Part shown: positions 1 to 13,004 of the stretch, in pieces
How positions within the stretch are numbered: the first letter of the stretch is position 1
How the letters are laid out: each line of letters begins with the position of its first letter
DNA from: Osedax fenrisi
Lineage: Eukaryota > Annelida > Polychaeta > Sabellida > Siboglinidae
Length of the DNA stretch: 64,000 nucleotides
Direction of reading: 5' to 3'
Assembly (NCBI GenBank): GCA_964019155.1
Contig: OZ025239.1
Span: 6,742,169 to 6,806,168, forward strand
Notes under the pieces: generated by a model
Seen by the model: only the letters and a program-made list of their open reading frames with translations
Database searches by the model: none
Told to the model about the DNA's origin: nothing
Position numbers and translations under genes: made by a program

Positions 1-1360
1 TTATTGAGGAAAAAAATATTATATTTTTATAATTATAGATGTAATTTGAAATCATTATAATTCAAAATTATTTATAAATATAATTCAATATAATATATTA
101 TAATAAGAAAATAAATAATAAGTATACATATATTAATAAAAAAATGTTATTAAATTATTTTAAATTAAATTTTTTCATTATATATATAGAAAAATAATAA
201 TATTAAATATAAACATAATATAAACTTAAAAATCTCCGCCCTCGAGTAATTTCTTCATAATATTAAAAGTAAATTAAAATAAATAAAATATAATAATTAA
301 GATACAATTTTAGTAAGACTTAATATCAAATAAAGAAGTAATTAAACATCTAATGAGCATTTAATAAATAGAAATATAATTATATTTGAGTATTATAGAA
401 AATATATTTACATTTTGGATTAATGATAATCTATTTCAAGAATATGTCATATAAAAGGAGAATTATACGATATAATATTTTTTTTATATTAAGAGGGAAA
501 TTTGAATAAAAAATTAACAAATTTGACCTAATTCTATATTCTTAAATGGAAGTCATATATATGTTAAATAAGTATTATAGTATTAATTTTACAATATAAT
601 TACATTTCATGAAATTAAGAATTTTTAATATTGCTTTGTATTAAATATATTAGTAATATCGAAAATAGCGATGTTGGCTTTATTTTGTATAATACTTATT
701 ATATTTAGATTGAAAAATTGATTTATGATTTAAATTAAATTCATCTGAAGTATACTATTTAGAATCAATTGTTAGATCTAAATTAAAATTAAAAGGATCA
801 ACATCATTTAATAAAGTATTATTAGAATTTATAGTTGATTGATTAAGTCAAAGATGACTTCCTGTTTACACTATTATTAATATTGTTATGTTTATTTTCT
901 AGTATATATATAATCTACCAGAATCACTGTAAAAATAAGTAATTTATTATTTATTTTTTCAAATACCATTTATTGTATATTATATCTATCTAAGCAAATT
1001 ATCATTTTTAATTTATATTGCTTATTAGTAATAAGTTATTACTCATATAATTTCATAATTTATATCTTCATATGTATAATATAATGAATATTTCATTCAT
1101 GATTCATTGATTTTGCTATTTGTGTATTTACATATAAATTAAATTAACAATAGGACATTGAATTGAATATTTATTACTTTTAGATTCTTTACAATTCTAA
1201 TTTATAACATTTATATTTCTTTACAATTTTACTATTTCATCTTAAATTATCTTATATTTATATATTCAGTATTATATATAATACCTATTAGTAAAATATT
1301 ATATTTATATACATTTAAATGAATGACATATGTTACATGTATATACACAGTATATATAAT
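1..1360. repeat. Left arm of a 1.35-kb inverted repeat
   Basis: Position x on this arm pairs with position 16241-x on the opposite strand. Checked at the outer end, at the CTCGAG site (241-246 with 15995-16000), at 541-670 (one mismatch seen) and near 1320-1350. The arm probably continues left of the window, since base 1 pairs with 16240. At about 713-850, reversed, it holds a fragment resembling the N-terminal part of the LINE A ORF2 (2243-2392). No intact gene is visible. Confidence 0.9.
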
Positions 1361-1510
1361 TAAATAATACACAGATATAATATTATTTATATATTTTAAC
1401 TAATATATTATATTTATACATATCTACATTGTTTACTAATTATAATTCAGCTTGTATTATACTTGATTATATATTTTAATATTTTTCTTTAACATTTTTT
1501 TTGTCTACCA

Positions 1511-2097
1511 TGCCAGTATCTCAAAATGAATAAATCAATAATCTGAGAATTTCTATCTCAGATTTAACTAATATAGTCAATACTTTAGTATCAAGAATTT
1601 ATAATTTGACTTGGTAAATAAAAGATAAAGTGATATTTGATTTGGAGAATAAAATTAATACTCTTGAACAATACTCCAAAATAAAGATCTTAATAATTTC
1701 CTGGCCTGAAGTATTCTTAGATTCTAATAATCCCAGATCTGGTTTTATTGAATGGATGTTAAATTAAATGAAAAAATTGAAAATTTGGATATAGTTGCTA
1801 TTCACAAATTACCTTCTAAGGATAAAAAAATTTCTAAAATTATATTAAAATTACACTTTCATGAAACTAAATATAATATTCTTAAAAATGCAAAAAAAAC
1901 TAAAAGATACTGGAATATATATAAATGAACATTTGACTACAATAAATTCAGATATATTTGTCAGGGCTCGGGTACTTAGAAAAGATAAGCTAATTCATAT
2001 ATGTTGTACAGCTAATGATATTACTTTCATAACATTACAAGAAAATAGTACTAAAAAAAGAATTTTGAATTTAACTGAGTTTCCATATTCTGAATAA
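1511..2097 (+). pseudogene. LINE A ORF1 (L1-ORF1p-like nucleic-acid-binding protein), broken
   Basis: Reading begins at ATG 1511 (MPVSQNE) and meets stops after a few codons. Across frames it shows a coiled-coil-like stretch, then LEQYSKIKILIISWPEV, matching the LEQYSRR.NLRI.GIPE signature that opens the RRM of L1-type ORF1 proteins. It continues as LDIVAIHKLPSKDKK and then, from 1861, an open stretch with IYINEHLT and LRKDKLIHI, the usual C-terminal ORF1 pattern. ORF1p binds element RNA and acts as a chaperone in the RNP. At least three stops and one frameshift interrupt it. Confidence 0.75.
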
Positions 2098-2103
2098 TTT
2101 TAG

Positions 2104-2180
2104 TTTTGGTATATTTTTTTTTCTTCTTTTTTTTTTTTTCTTCTTCTTTTTTGTCTTTTTGTCTTTTTCTTTTTTTTGTA
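2104..2180 (+). other. Polypyrimidine tract between LINE A ORF1 and ORF2
   Basis: About 75 bases that are almost only T and C, with runs of T up to 13. It separates the ORF1 stop (2095-2097) from the ORF2 ATG (2218). It may be an expanded homopolymer or have served in ORF2 translation; the sequence alone does not decide. Confidence 0.6.
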
Positions 2181-2217
2181 CAGTTTAGTTATTTAGTATA
2201 TTTTTATTTTTTAATAT

Positions 2218-5200
2218 ATGGATTTTAATAATACGTATATACCTTTTGACTTTACTCAATCAACTATAAATTCTAATAATACTTTATTAAATGATTTTGA
2301 TCCTTATAATTTTAATTTAGATCTAACAATTGATTATAAATATTATACTTCAGATGAATTTAATTTAAATCATAAATCAATTTTTCAACATGGGCTTAAT
2401 GTAATTAATATCAATGTTAGAAGTTTAAAAAAAAACTTTGATAAATTGACTTTATCATTAACTTCTTTTTCAATTTATTTTGATATAATATCAGTAACTG
2501 AATCTTGGTTAAATGTTGATAATAATTTTGTATTTGATATTCCTGATTATAATACAGTATTATCTAACCGAGTTCATAAAAGAGGTGGAGGAGTTCTAAT
2601 TTATGTTAAAAAAATATCTCATTTAATATACTATCTTTAATTTCTAATAAATTGTTTGATAATATTATTATTGAATGAATATTAAATAATAATAAAAAAA
2701 TTATTTGTAGTTCTAGTCCTATATATAACTCCAAACATCGATAATGTTTCATTTACTATGTTTTTCAATTACTTATTCCCAACTTTATTTAAATATGATG
2801 ATAACAAAATGATAATTTGTGGTGATTTCAATATTGATTTAAAAAATTGTAACATTTGTAAAAATGCAGAAATATTTTTAGAAAAATGTGATGAGTTAGG
2901 ATGTTCTCCTATGATAAATAGGCTAACTAGAATTGATTTAAATAGGAATTCTTTTACTATAATTGATAATTTTTTTTACAAATCTTTATTGTGCAAAATT
3001 TGCTGGCATTATTATATCTGATTTATTAGATCATTTTCCAATTATATTATCATTAGATATAAATAAAAGTAATTGATTAAATATTATTAATAAATATAAT
3101 ACTAAACATAATTTAATTAATGATGTTACTGTTTATAATTTTTCAAATTTTTTAAAAACTATCAACTGGAATTTTTTTTAAACTGATAATTCAGAAACTT
3201 CATGGAATTTATTTATTACATACATTTTACATTTTTAGGTTTTCGGACTGCGAACTGTGCTTATAAAGCAATCGGCCGTCCAAATTGTGTCACCTGTCCT
3301 ATTTATTTTTGTATTCATAAATTTAATATTTATTGCCCTATATATGAAAATAGAGAATATATTATAAATGTATTCCATGGAATTCAAAATAACTTAAAAA
3401 AAATGTAGTATTAAACAAAAACTTTATAAAAAATATAAATTAACTAATAACGAAAATGACTTACTCAAGTACAAGTTGTTTAAAAAATATTTACTACTTT
3501 AATCCGTAATACTAAAAGAACATATTATTCAGATAAACTTCAAAATTTCTCTGACAGTAAAAATATTTGGGATATTTTGAATAATGTGATTAATAAAAAA
3601 AGCCTAATCCACTCCCTGATACATTTAAATCATGTGGAATTGAAATCACAGATCCATCTAAAATATCTAATACATTTAATATATTTTTTAGAGATATTGG
3701 TATTGAATTATATGAAAATATCAGTAAGGATAATGTCGATGATTACAAATATTTCTTAAATTCACCTAATATCAATAGTTTCTATATTACTCCATGTAAT
3801 GAAAATGAGCTTTTAAAAATTATATTAAATTTTAAATCAAAAACATCTATAGATAATTTTGGTATTTCAATGAAGTTATTAAAATGTATTGCAATTAATA
3901 TAATAACTCCTTTATTTTATTTTATTAATTTATCTCTTGAAACTGGTATTGTACCAACTATATTGAACATTTCTAGAATAATTCTTTTATTTAAAAAGGG
4001 TGATACAACATTATTTACTAATTATCGTCCAATTTCACTTACAAGTCAATTCTCAAAATTGTAGAAAAAGTATTTTATGTTCGTTTTTATTCGTTTTTAA
4101 ATCACTTTAATATTTTATCTAATAGTCAGTTCGGTTTTACAACAAATTTAAATACTACTCATGCAATTTTTAATCTTCAAACTCAAATATGTAATAGCTT
4201 TGGAAATAATAAAATAGTTGCAGCTATTTTTATTGATCTTAAAAAGGCATTTGACACTGTTAATAATGACATTTTATTTAGTAAACTAGAAAATATAGGT
4301 ATACGTGGAATTTTATTAAAATTGATTAAAAGTTATTTTACAAATAGATATTAGACTGTTAACTTTAAAAACTATTTATCTGATACAATTAGAGTTAAAA
4401 TTGGTGTTCCACAAGGAACAATTTTAGGTCCTATTTTTTTTCTTATTTATATTAATGATTTAATATGATCATCTTCAATATGCAATTTTACTATGTTTGC
4501 CGATGATACCACATCGTATTTTGATGATTGTAATCAAGTATTTCTAGATACACTAATAAAAAAGGAATTATTAAATATGAATAAATTGTTTATTTCAAAT
4601 ATATTTACTTTAAATATTAATAAAACCTGTTATATGTTATTCAATAATAAATTATCCCATATTAATATCTCAATAAATAATATAAATTTAACAAGAGTTA
4701 AATCTACAGAATTTTTAGGTATAATAAGTTATCAGAATTTAGATTGGAAACTACACATATTATATCTAAAAAATAAATTAAAAAAAATAATTTGGATAAC
4801 TAATATAATTTCAAAATTTGTAAACCAAAAGGCCTTGCAATTTTTGTTTACCACATATTAATTATTGTATAATATTATGGGGTAATACTTATAAGACTAA
4901 CACATTATGCATCAATATTTTACAAAGAATTATTCGTATTATACATAATAAACCTTATCTTTATCATACTAAGGATTTATTTAAATTCAACAATATATTA
5001 CCTTTCAATGACTTAGTAAAATATAATATTTGTGAATTCATGTTTAAAGTATATAATAATGTTCACCGTGAAATAATAATCAATCATTTTAGTAAACATA
5101 TTTATCCAATTCGTGACATAAATAACTTTAATATTCCTTCATCAAAATTAAATATATGTTCACATTTCCTTATAAGTATTGGTCCCTATTTATGGAATTC

Positions 5201-5234
5201 ACTATGTAATTCTTTAAAAAAAATTCACATTTAA
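2218..5234 (+). pseudogene. LINE A ORF2: APE endonuclease plus reverse transcriptase, broken
   Basis: Start ATG 2218, followed by about 60 residues before the endonuclease. Endonuclease signatures: NVRSL, SVTESWL (catalytic Glu), RGGGVLIYV, GDFNID (about 2821-2838) and LLDHFPI near 3025. Reverse transcriptase signatures across frames: LFKKGDTTLFTNYRPIS (3990-4040), SQFGFTTNLNTTHAIF, FIDLKKAFDTVNND (about 4230-4270), GVPQGTILGP, and the catalytic FADD at 4496-4507. The C-terminal stretch at 5040-5234 has GPYLWNSL. In an active element this makes the target-primed cDNA. Stops and frameshifts occur about every 200-400 bp, so no product is expected. Confidence 0.85.
3220..3282 (-). mobile_element. 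Solo 3' tail of an L2-like LINE inserted in LINE A
   Basis: A segment ending in the complement of GGACGGCCGATTGCTTTA. The same block ends the 3' UTR of LINE F (22700-22770, +) and is inserted in LINE D (39968-40046, -). It is best read as a severely 5'-truncated insertion of the LINE F family. Confidence 0.65.
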
Positions 5235-6455
5235 ATAAATTCAAAACAAAATTAAAATTATCTCTTATATTAAAGATTAATTAAATTAATTTCAAATTTT
5301 ATTTTTTCTGACTTAAATAAAATTAGTTTTATTGTTTTTACTTTTATTACTTTATGACATAATATAAAATTAAAAAAACATGTATTATTAATTATAAATT
5401 ATTAGTATTAAAAAAAATGTATTTAATTAAAAATTAAAAATTAAATTATATCTTTTATCCGATTGATTAAAATAATTTCAAATTTTATTTTTTCCCGACT
5501 TAAATAAAATTAGTTTTATTAATTTTACATTTATTACTTTCTGACATAATATAAAATTACAAAAATATAAATATAAATTAATATTATTAATTATATCATA
5601 TCAGTATTAAAAAAAAATTATTTAAAAATTTTCAATTTTATAATATTTTTCATTATTTTATCTAATATATTTGTTTATTTTTTTCTCTTATTTCTTTTAG
5701 TTTCTTTTATATTTAAATATTGGCTTTCTCCTATTTAGGTTCTCTATGTATTATTTTATTTTATTTTATTTCATTCTTATGTATTTCTTAGATTTTAATT
5801 TTATTATTTTATCATTTATTTATATTATTAATAATGTAACTACATGATGATTACATTTAGTTACATGATACGTTTCATTTTATTTTTTTTATCATATATA
5901 TGTAAACAGGAAGTCATATTATTATAACATTATTATTTATTTATTATTCTTATCTATAATGAAACTTATCATGTTAATAAAGGGGTACTTGTCTCGATAA
6001 GCAACACTGCTTCTATAAGTACCCTGGCATTGCCTACATCTGATAATAATAATAATAATAATAATAATATATATGTGTGTGTGTATTATACAGTATAACG
6101 TATTATATATTAGTTTTAATGATTTTATATTAAGAGAATATTGTAATTATATTAATGTATAAATAATGGATACAATCTAGAAAGTGTAATAGCTATTAAA
6201 GCTATTATCTATGTATATTTCAATTTAATTTATCATCTATTGTGATGCCCACAAATTTATAATATTATTCTATTAATTTTATTATCATTTAACCAAAATC
6301 ACTAATATGTTAGTTCCATTAAATATATCGTAGGTTATATAACCTATATTAAAATATATGATGATTTTCTAGTAGGAACCTATTGAGTTAGTTTATTTTC
6401 TGATAAAAATATATTTAATTTCGTAAGTTCATTATTTAAAGTTATTTAAGGGCAT

Positions 6456-8400
6456 GTCATACGACCCCCACAATTGTATATATAGAGATAGTAAATAATG
6501 GGTCTAGACAAAACTAGGCGCGCAGAATTCTATTGTGTTCTCAAAAAAATGTTCTCAAAAAACTGGATAATACATAATATAAAAAGAAAAATAAATAAAA
6601 AACAAGCATTACTTAATATTTATATTAAAAGCAAAACTGAATTGGATTTATATAGTTATAAATCATTTAAAAACAAACTAACTAGAATAATAAAATGGCT
6701 AAACAAAATTGTATAAACAAACAAATAAATAACAATATAACTTCTAAAGAACATTGGAAAACTATAAATAACATCGTTAATAAAACAGAAAATAAATTAA
6801 ATACTTCATAGATACAAATAATAAACAAATTTACGATTCAAATAAAATTGCAAATATATTCAATGATCAATTCATAACTAATATTCAAACAATTAATGAT
6901 GAATTTAAGAAACAACAACAAATAATTAATCCAATAGAAATACAAAACTCAAATAACTCAATTTACATTGAACCAACAACCCAACAAGAAATAATATCCT
7001 TAATAAAGAATTTTAAATCAAAAACTTCATTAGATAATAATTTAATAAATAAGATAATTCTTAAATTATCAACAGATTATATATCTATACTATTAACACA
7101 TATATTTAATTTATGTATGAGTGATGGTATATTTCCAAAAAATTGTATGAACACTTTCAAAAATATTAGAAAAAATAATTCACATCAGATTTAGTTCCTT
7201 TTTTATAAAAATAATACAACAACAAACACGCAATATGGATATATAAAAAAAGTGAATACAATATATGCTATATTAGATCTATATAATACTATTTTAATAA
7301 CCAAAGAACAACATAAATCAATAAATACATTATTCATTGATTTGAGTAAAGATTTTGATACATTAGATTATATAATTTTTTAAAATAAATTATATAAATA
7401 CAGAATCAGAGGTAACCACTTAAATTAATAAATAGCAATCTATTAAACAGAAAACAATCTGTTTTAATTAATAGGAAAAATCAAATATATTATAAAATAA
7501 TTATTTTATGTTAACATTGGTGTACAACAGGGATCGTATTGAGTCCACTTCTTTTTTAATTTACATAAACGATCTACCTTTATTATTAAATAATAATACA
7601 AACATAAAACCAACGTTTATGCTAATTACACATAAATAACATTTACAGGTATACATAATACACATTTAAAAAATACTATAAATAATATAATTACAAAAAT
7701 AGAAAGATATGACATTTACAATAAATTGAAAATAAACATTAATAAAACAAAATTACTAAATTTTAACTCGTGTAAATATATAAATATAAATTTACAAATA
7801 AATTAATCACAAATGACAAATGTAGATGAATATAAATACCTTGTAATTATAATTGATAAGAATCTTAATTTTTAAAATCATATAAAAACACTACATTATC
7901 ACTTTATTTACACATTATCTAAATATATTAATATATAAACTCTTATAACTATATAATAGCATATTTCTTCTACTAAATTATGGAAATATCATATGGATAT
8001 AGGTTTACAAGAGTAATAAATCAAGACTAAAACTATAGTTATATAACACACACAAAAATCATAAGAATAATAAATAAAACAAAAATGTTGTGAACATACT
8101 GATAATTATCAGATTATAATCTATTTTCATCAAATAAAATATTAAAAATTAATATCTTATAAATTTTAATACCTTGATATATATGTACGATCTTTATAAT
8201 AATAATCTACTTGTAAATGTATCCAGTATAAACATAACATATGCAAATAAATATAAATTAAGAAATAAACCCTCTTACAAAATACCATTTTCAAAATAAA
8301 CACAATTAATAAATAGTATTCTAATAACCGGATCTAAATTAAGGAATAATATACCTAATGATATCAACAAATAAAATATAAACAACATTTATAAATATAC
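6456..8400 (+). pseudogene. LINE A2, decayed reverse-transcriptase ORF
   Basis: Short open stretch 6498-6716, then a linker (KEHWKTINNIVNK near 6750) and RT traces: IISLIKNFKSKTSLDNN (about 6990), THIFNLCMSDGIFPK, FIDLSKDFDTLDY (about 7337), VNIGVQQGS (about 7515) and FLIYINDLP. The catalytic YADD position reads Y-A-N-Y at 7618-7629, so both aspartates are lost. C-terminal SNLRNNIPNDINK lies near 8335. The endonuclease is missing, so it is 5' truncated. The first 75 bases (6456-6535, containing AATGGGTCTA) recur at about 31616-31700 and 55650-55735 without an RT. Confidence 0.75.
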
Positions 8401-8554
8401 TCATTGAATCAATAAGTTATCAATAAATTAAATTTATTTATATATATATATGTGAAAAATTTACCGATTAATGACATAATTAATAACCAGAATGAATGTA
8501 TATATATAAACATATGTGTGAGTATATGTATGTATTATGTATGTAAATGATGCC

Positions 8555-8660
8555 GAGCTTTTGATGCAGAGCCGAGGCTTTTGGTTTTTGATGCTGAGCC
8601 GAGACTTTCTTTTTCGGTAAAAAAACGAAAAACCTGAGCCGAGCCGAGACTCTAAATTAA
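8555..8660. repeat. GAGCCGAG-rich short repeat cluster
   Basis: Several copies of GAGCCGAG(G/A)CTTT and variants interleaved with TTTTGATGC. The GC content contrasts with the AT-rich surroundings. No gene is seen. Confidence 0.6.
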
Positions 8661-9040
8661 TTAAAAATATGTTACAATCGTCCAATATAGATATAACTAT
8701 AGCCTATATAGGCTTTGAATTAGCGATTTACATGTATTAATAGTTATTGTTTTTCTTATAATTCTAATATTATGCCATTGATAGTTGGTTGATTTGACTT
8801 TTGCGTTTATGAACATATTACGAATTTTATCACACTTTTAGACACTCCGATATTGTTTTACTTATCTGATAGTTTGTATTTGTTATTATTTATTGTAATG
8901 AAATTATTTTCGTTTTATATAAAAAACAATGATTCTGGTTAATGACACTGCAACAATATAATGATCTTATGAAAACTGTGACTAAAACTTAAATGATGCC
9001 TTTAATAAGCATGAGTCAATAGCAATGCATTTTATAGAGT

Positions 9041-9226
9041 CTGAGACTGCATCGACGGTTTAGGTAAATCTTTCTGAGAATTAAACGAGGCTGTTGACAT
9101 TGAGACTGCATCGATGCTTTAGGTATTGATACTGAGACTGCATCGATGCTTTAGGTAATCGAGACTGAGACTGCATCGATGCTTTAGGTAACCGAGACTA
9201 AAACTGCATCGATGCTTTAGATTTGA
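9041..9226. repeat. Minisatellite with GCATCGATGC palindrome, about five copies
   Basis: Units of about 32-33 bp built on GAGACTGCATCGATGCTTTA, each holding the palindrome GCATCGATGC. The first unit is diverged and followed by about 35 extra bases; the last reads AAAACTGCATCGATG. The flanks 8700-9040 and 9230-9337 show no gene. Confidence 0.85.
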
Positions 9227-9337
9227 GCATAATTTACATCACTAGTATGTATACATATGTGTTCATTAATGTATATGTTATATATATTATTATTTTATTA
9301 TTATAGTATTATAAAAACTCTATTTAAAACGGATTAT

Positions 9338-11720
9338 TTTTTATTTATTTATTTATATATATTTTATTGACTACAAAAACACTGTGTGGTTATAGGCGTC
9401 GTTAGATAATAAAAAACAAAAACAAATATAAATAGAAAACGAATAATAAAATAAAATAGAACGAATTACAATGACTTAAAATGTACATACAGTTTGCGTT
9501 TAAACAATGAAATTGATGTAACACAACGAATATCATAAGGAAGAGAATTCCAGCTTTTCGGGGCAATAACCGAGAAAGCTGATTCAGAGAATGCCAACTA
9601 TGTAGATTGTTGCACCAATTTCATGAAGTAGCACTTCCGACTGGATCTGTTCGAACTCTGAATAGTAATGGATTGTGCTAAATATTCAGGAAATACACGG
9701 TGTATAGCCTTATGAGTAATACACAATAGCCTATGTATACAAATATATCTAAACTTAAGCCAGCCTAATGATCTCATTAAATCAGATATAGAAACAAAGA
9801 TATTGATATTGAAGTAAAGTTTAGTTTATATAATACACGTATAGCACGACATTGAATACGCTCAAGTTTATACGTAAGGTTGACAGATAAATTACATAAT
9901 AATGAACAGCAATATATAAGTCTGCTGAAATCTAGCGAGTGAATTAAACATTTCGTCATGGCGAAGGTAAGCTTATAACGAGATTTTCTAATATTATATA
10001 GAAAATAGTTGGCAGTGCGAATCATGTTATTAATATGTGGAGAGTAATCTAGGTGAGAGGTTAGAGTGAAACCGAGGGTAGTTATAGATTCAGAAGTTTG
10101 TAGAGATAGTAAAAAAGGATGAGTGATTGATAGTGGAGAACTGGGTCTCGAAAATATGATAGTGTAAGTTTTAGTCATATTTAAGGAGAGAGAGTTATGA
10201 GAGAACCATTCAGTGAGATCAGTAATAGAGTTAAACATATACATTTGAATCATATCAGAATCACTAGAACTAGGAAATGACGTATATATCTGTAGATCAT
10301 CAGCATAAAGATGATAGTGAATATTGTGATATTTGTGAAAAATTTATTTAATAGGAAGAATATAAATAATGAACAATATAGGCCCAAGAACAGAGCCTTG
10401 TGGTACACCATGTATGTTAACATAAGGAGGAGACAACGAGGAGTTAATCTTCACGGAAGATGTTCTTGATGACACAAAAGACATAAACCAACTGTGTACT
10501 TGATCGTATAAGCCAATTTCATTGAGTCTAATTGAAAGAATATTGTGATCAAGGGTATCAAAGGCACTAGATAAATCAAGTAGTACGATATAGCATGGGC
10601 CTTTATTATCAAGAGATATGAGAATATCATTAATGATTAAAGTAAGGGCAGTTTCGGTACTACGATGAGGAAGATACGCACTTTCATATTTATCAACAAT
10701 AGCATTTGACGTAATGTAATTAATAAGTTGAGTGTACACAACTCGTTCTAAGGTCTTAGATATTGATGATAACTGAGATATTGGACGATAACTTGATAAA
10801 TTAGATTGGTCAAGAGTAGTTTTTTTTAAATCGGAATAATATATGAATATTTCATGGAGTGTGGAACAATAGATGATATAAAGATCTATGAATGATTTCA
10901 GTGATAAGTCCAATAAAATATGGCGATAATGAACGATGTAAATTGAGTGGAATTGGATCAAGTGGGGAATTAGTTTTCAAGAATGTCATCAGAGAGAGTA
11001 CAAAGTCATGTGTGGGAAGCGTAAAACTTGACATATGATTCAGATTGGATGTTAAATTGAGATTGAGTCGTGCCAAATTGATTTTTGGAAGTACATTGAT
11101 AATACTAGCAATTTATTGTTGGAAGAAATTGGCAAACAAGGAACAAAGAACTGAATAAGGTTTGTCAGGAAGATACTTGGTCTGGGTTTTACCTACTAAG
11201 GTGAAAGATAATTTGTAAGCTTGCTTAGAAGATATTCCATAACTACCGAGCATATCAGTAAAGTATGACGATTTGGTAGAGAGAAGATTATTCTTGTAAA
11301 GCGATCGACAAGCTTTAAATGCAATAATATCATAGTCAAGTCTAGATGATGCATATTTACGTTGTAGTCTACTAAGTAGTTGCCTTAGTTTAATAAGTTC
11401 AGTATTAAACCAGGGAGACTTAGAATAAGTTCGGTTGATAAGAGTAATGAAGGTGCACAAATATCAAGCGAATGAGATAATGCTAAATCAAAAGAATCAA
11501 AAAGTGTAGAAAAATCAGAAGATATACTGTTGTTAAATTGATGGAAAACAGAGTTAACAAACATTGGTTTATCAATAGAGGATATTTTCCGAAACGATCT
11601 AGAAGGTCGATTAATTTGAGACACCGGCAAGTTCAAATCAAATGGAAAAGTGATCAGATATTAGAGAACTTTGAGTGGGATATGAAATTAAATTAGAATC
11701 AGCTAAAGATAAAACATATT
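9338..11720 (-). mobile_element. LINE B, 5'-truncated L2/CR1-like retrotransposon
   Basis: Reads right to left. It starts inside the C-terminal endonuclease/linker region (about 11640-11720), contains the whole RT and ends with a 3' UTR and an ATTT-rich tail at 9338-9370. It is the same family as LINE D: the linker passage SFRKISSIDKP and the RT motif VNIHGV(P/S)QGSVLGP are shared. Confidence 0.85.
9466..11640 (-). pseudogene. LINE B ORF2 reverse transcriptase, few disruptions
   Basis: Linker 11385-11636, then 11460-10855 with a stop at 11113. RT from about 10820: SSYRPISQLSSISKTLERVV, HRSTETALTLIINDIL, LLDLSSAFDTLDHNIL, NIHGVPQGSVLGPILFIIYI. A TAA at 10344 interrupts, but the frame continues as YHLYADDLQIYTSF with YADD intact at 10296-10307, then LTEWFSHNSLSLN to 9777. 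A frameshift near 9790 leads into LGWLKFRYICIHRLLCITHK and the family end WNSLPYDIRCVTSISLFKRK, stopping at 9466-9468. The RT would copy element RNA at a nicked target. Two stops and about three frameshifts make it inactive, but it is better preserved than LINE A. Confidence 0.85.
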
Positions 11721-11942
11721 CTATAGATATCATATCGTGGCACTATTTAAGTGGTACAAATATAGTTTGTTTCAATATTGCGATATTAAATAAATACATA
11801 AATAAACTAACTGATGACTTGACCGTGTATACCAATTTTATTAATTAGTATGTCGAAAGTATATAATATTGTGATTGAGAATATCACTAGTTATATCACT
11901 AGTGAAATCAATAGTTTACTTATCATTGAGTTATCTTATTAT

Positions 11943-12095
11943 TAGGGGCGCTGGGAATATTTTGTATGTAGGGGGACCAACCAATCAAAATAAATGTTGT
12001 GGTAAAAGTGGGAGGAGGGACCAATACATAGGAGGTCCCCCTAGATTTTAAAGTGGGGGGACACACCCCCCATCCCCCTTGTTGCAGCGCCCCTA
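11943..12095. mobile_element. 153-bp hAT-like MITE with 8-bp target duplication
   Basis: Ends TAGGGGCGCTG and CAGCGCCCCTA are perfect inverted repeats. Both sides carry CTTATTAT (11935-11942 and 12096-12103), an 8-bp duplication as made by hAT transposases. The interior is GGGGG/CCCCC-rich and has no ORF. Confidence 0.85.
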
Positions 12096-12222
12096 CTTAT
12101 TATACAATTAGTATACAATAACTTAAATTATTATATGTTTAATAATTATAATAGCTTAATAACAATTGTCATATATATCATCTGAATTAATTAAGTATTT
12201 TTGAAAAATAATTTATTAGTAG

Positions 12223-12689
12223 GTATACCAAAGATTTTGCGAAGCAAAGATATAACACTCCCTATGCATGCAACGTAATTTAGTAATATCCCCTGCCGCT
12301 GCTAGCAGTAGTATCGAAATCACTGAAATAGATTTAGGTTCGGCTATGTTTGCATACAACAATGTTTTCATTGCTCTATTAAATTACATGCAATATAAAT
12401 TAGCTTTTACTCACCAAATATATACTTATAGCATTTAAAACATAAATATCATATTTGTTTATTATATATTAGTAATGAACACTTAGTTTTCATCATATAA
12501 ATATTAATTTAAAGCATATCATTTAACATTTTAAAACTGTATAGTTAAATACGAATTTACATTATAAACAACACATAGTTCCTAAAAGTAACCCGCTATA
12601 GGTGGCACTGGGGTATTTTGTATAGAAATTCGAATTACACGATTTCGCGTAAGTGTTATATATTTCCTTCGGAAAATCTTTGGGTATAC
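12223..12689. mobile_element. Non-coding inverted-repeat element (GTATACC ends)
   Basis: The left end GTATACCAAAGATTTT and the reverse complement of the right end, GTATACCCAAAGATTTT, match over about 38 bp with several mismatches. There is no ORF. The target duplication is unclear; TA is possible. Confidence 0.6.
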
Positions 12690-12711
12690 TATAAGCCTAT
12701 ATGTTTATATA

Positions 12712-12930
12712 TGAAGATATTATGTGCCATGGGTACATAATATATAATGAAGACATTATGTACCAGAGGTACATATCATCTACATAACTCGATGTAGATT
12801 ATATGCTGATATTGTGTGCAACGGGTACATAATATATAATGAAGAAATTATGTACCAAATGTACATATCATCTACATAACTATATGTAGATTATATGCTG
12901 ATATTGTGTGCCACGGGTACATCATTTTAT
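12712..12930. repeat. 92-bp tandem repeat, about 2.3 copies
   Basis: GGGTAC recurs at 12731, 12823 and 12915, so the period is 92. Each unit has two short inverted segments around ATGTACC/GGTACAT. It directly follows the GTATACC element. Confidence 0.75.
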
Positions 12931-13004
12931 TATGTACATGATATATGTAGAAACTACATATAAAATACATATATCATAAACATAGTAAATATTATGTAGA
13001 TAAA

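Larger units (their letters stand above)
1360..6068 (+). mobile_element. LINE A, decayed two-ORF non-LTR retrotransposon
   Basis: Order on the plus strand: ORF1-like region (1511-2097), a T/C-rich spacer (2104-2180), ORF2 with endonuclease then reverse transcriptase (2218-5234), a long AT-rich 3' UTR, a hairpin (GGGTACTT 5983-5990 with AAGTACCC 6017-6024) and a (TAA)n tail ending near 6068. The element layout and motifs fit the jockey superfamily. Many stops and frameshifts show it is dead. A solo 3' tail of another LINE is inserted at about 3220-3282. The exact 5' end is unclear because it abuts the inverted-repeat arm. Confidence 0.85.
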
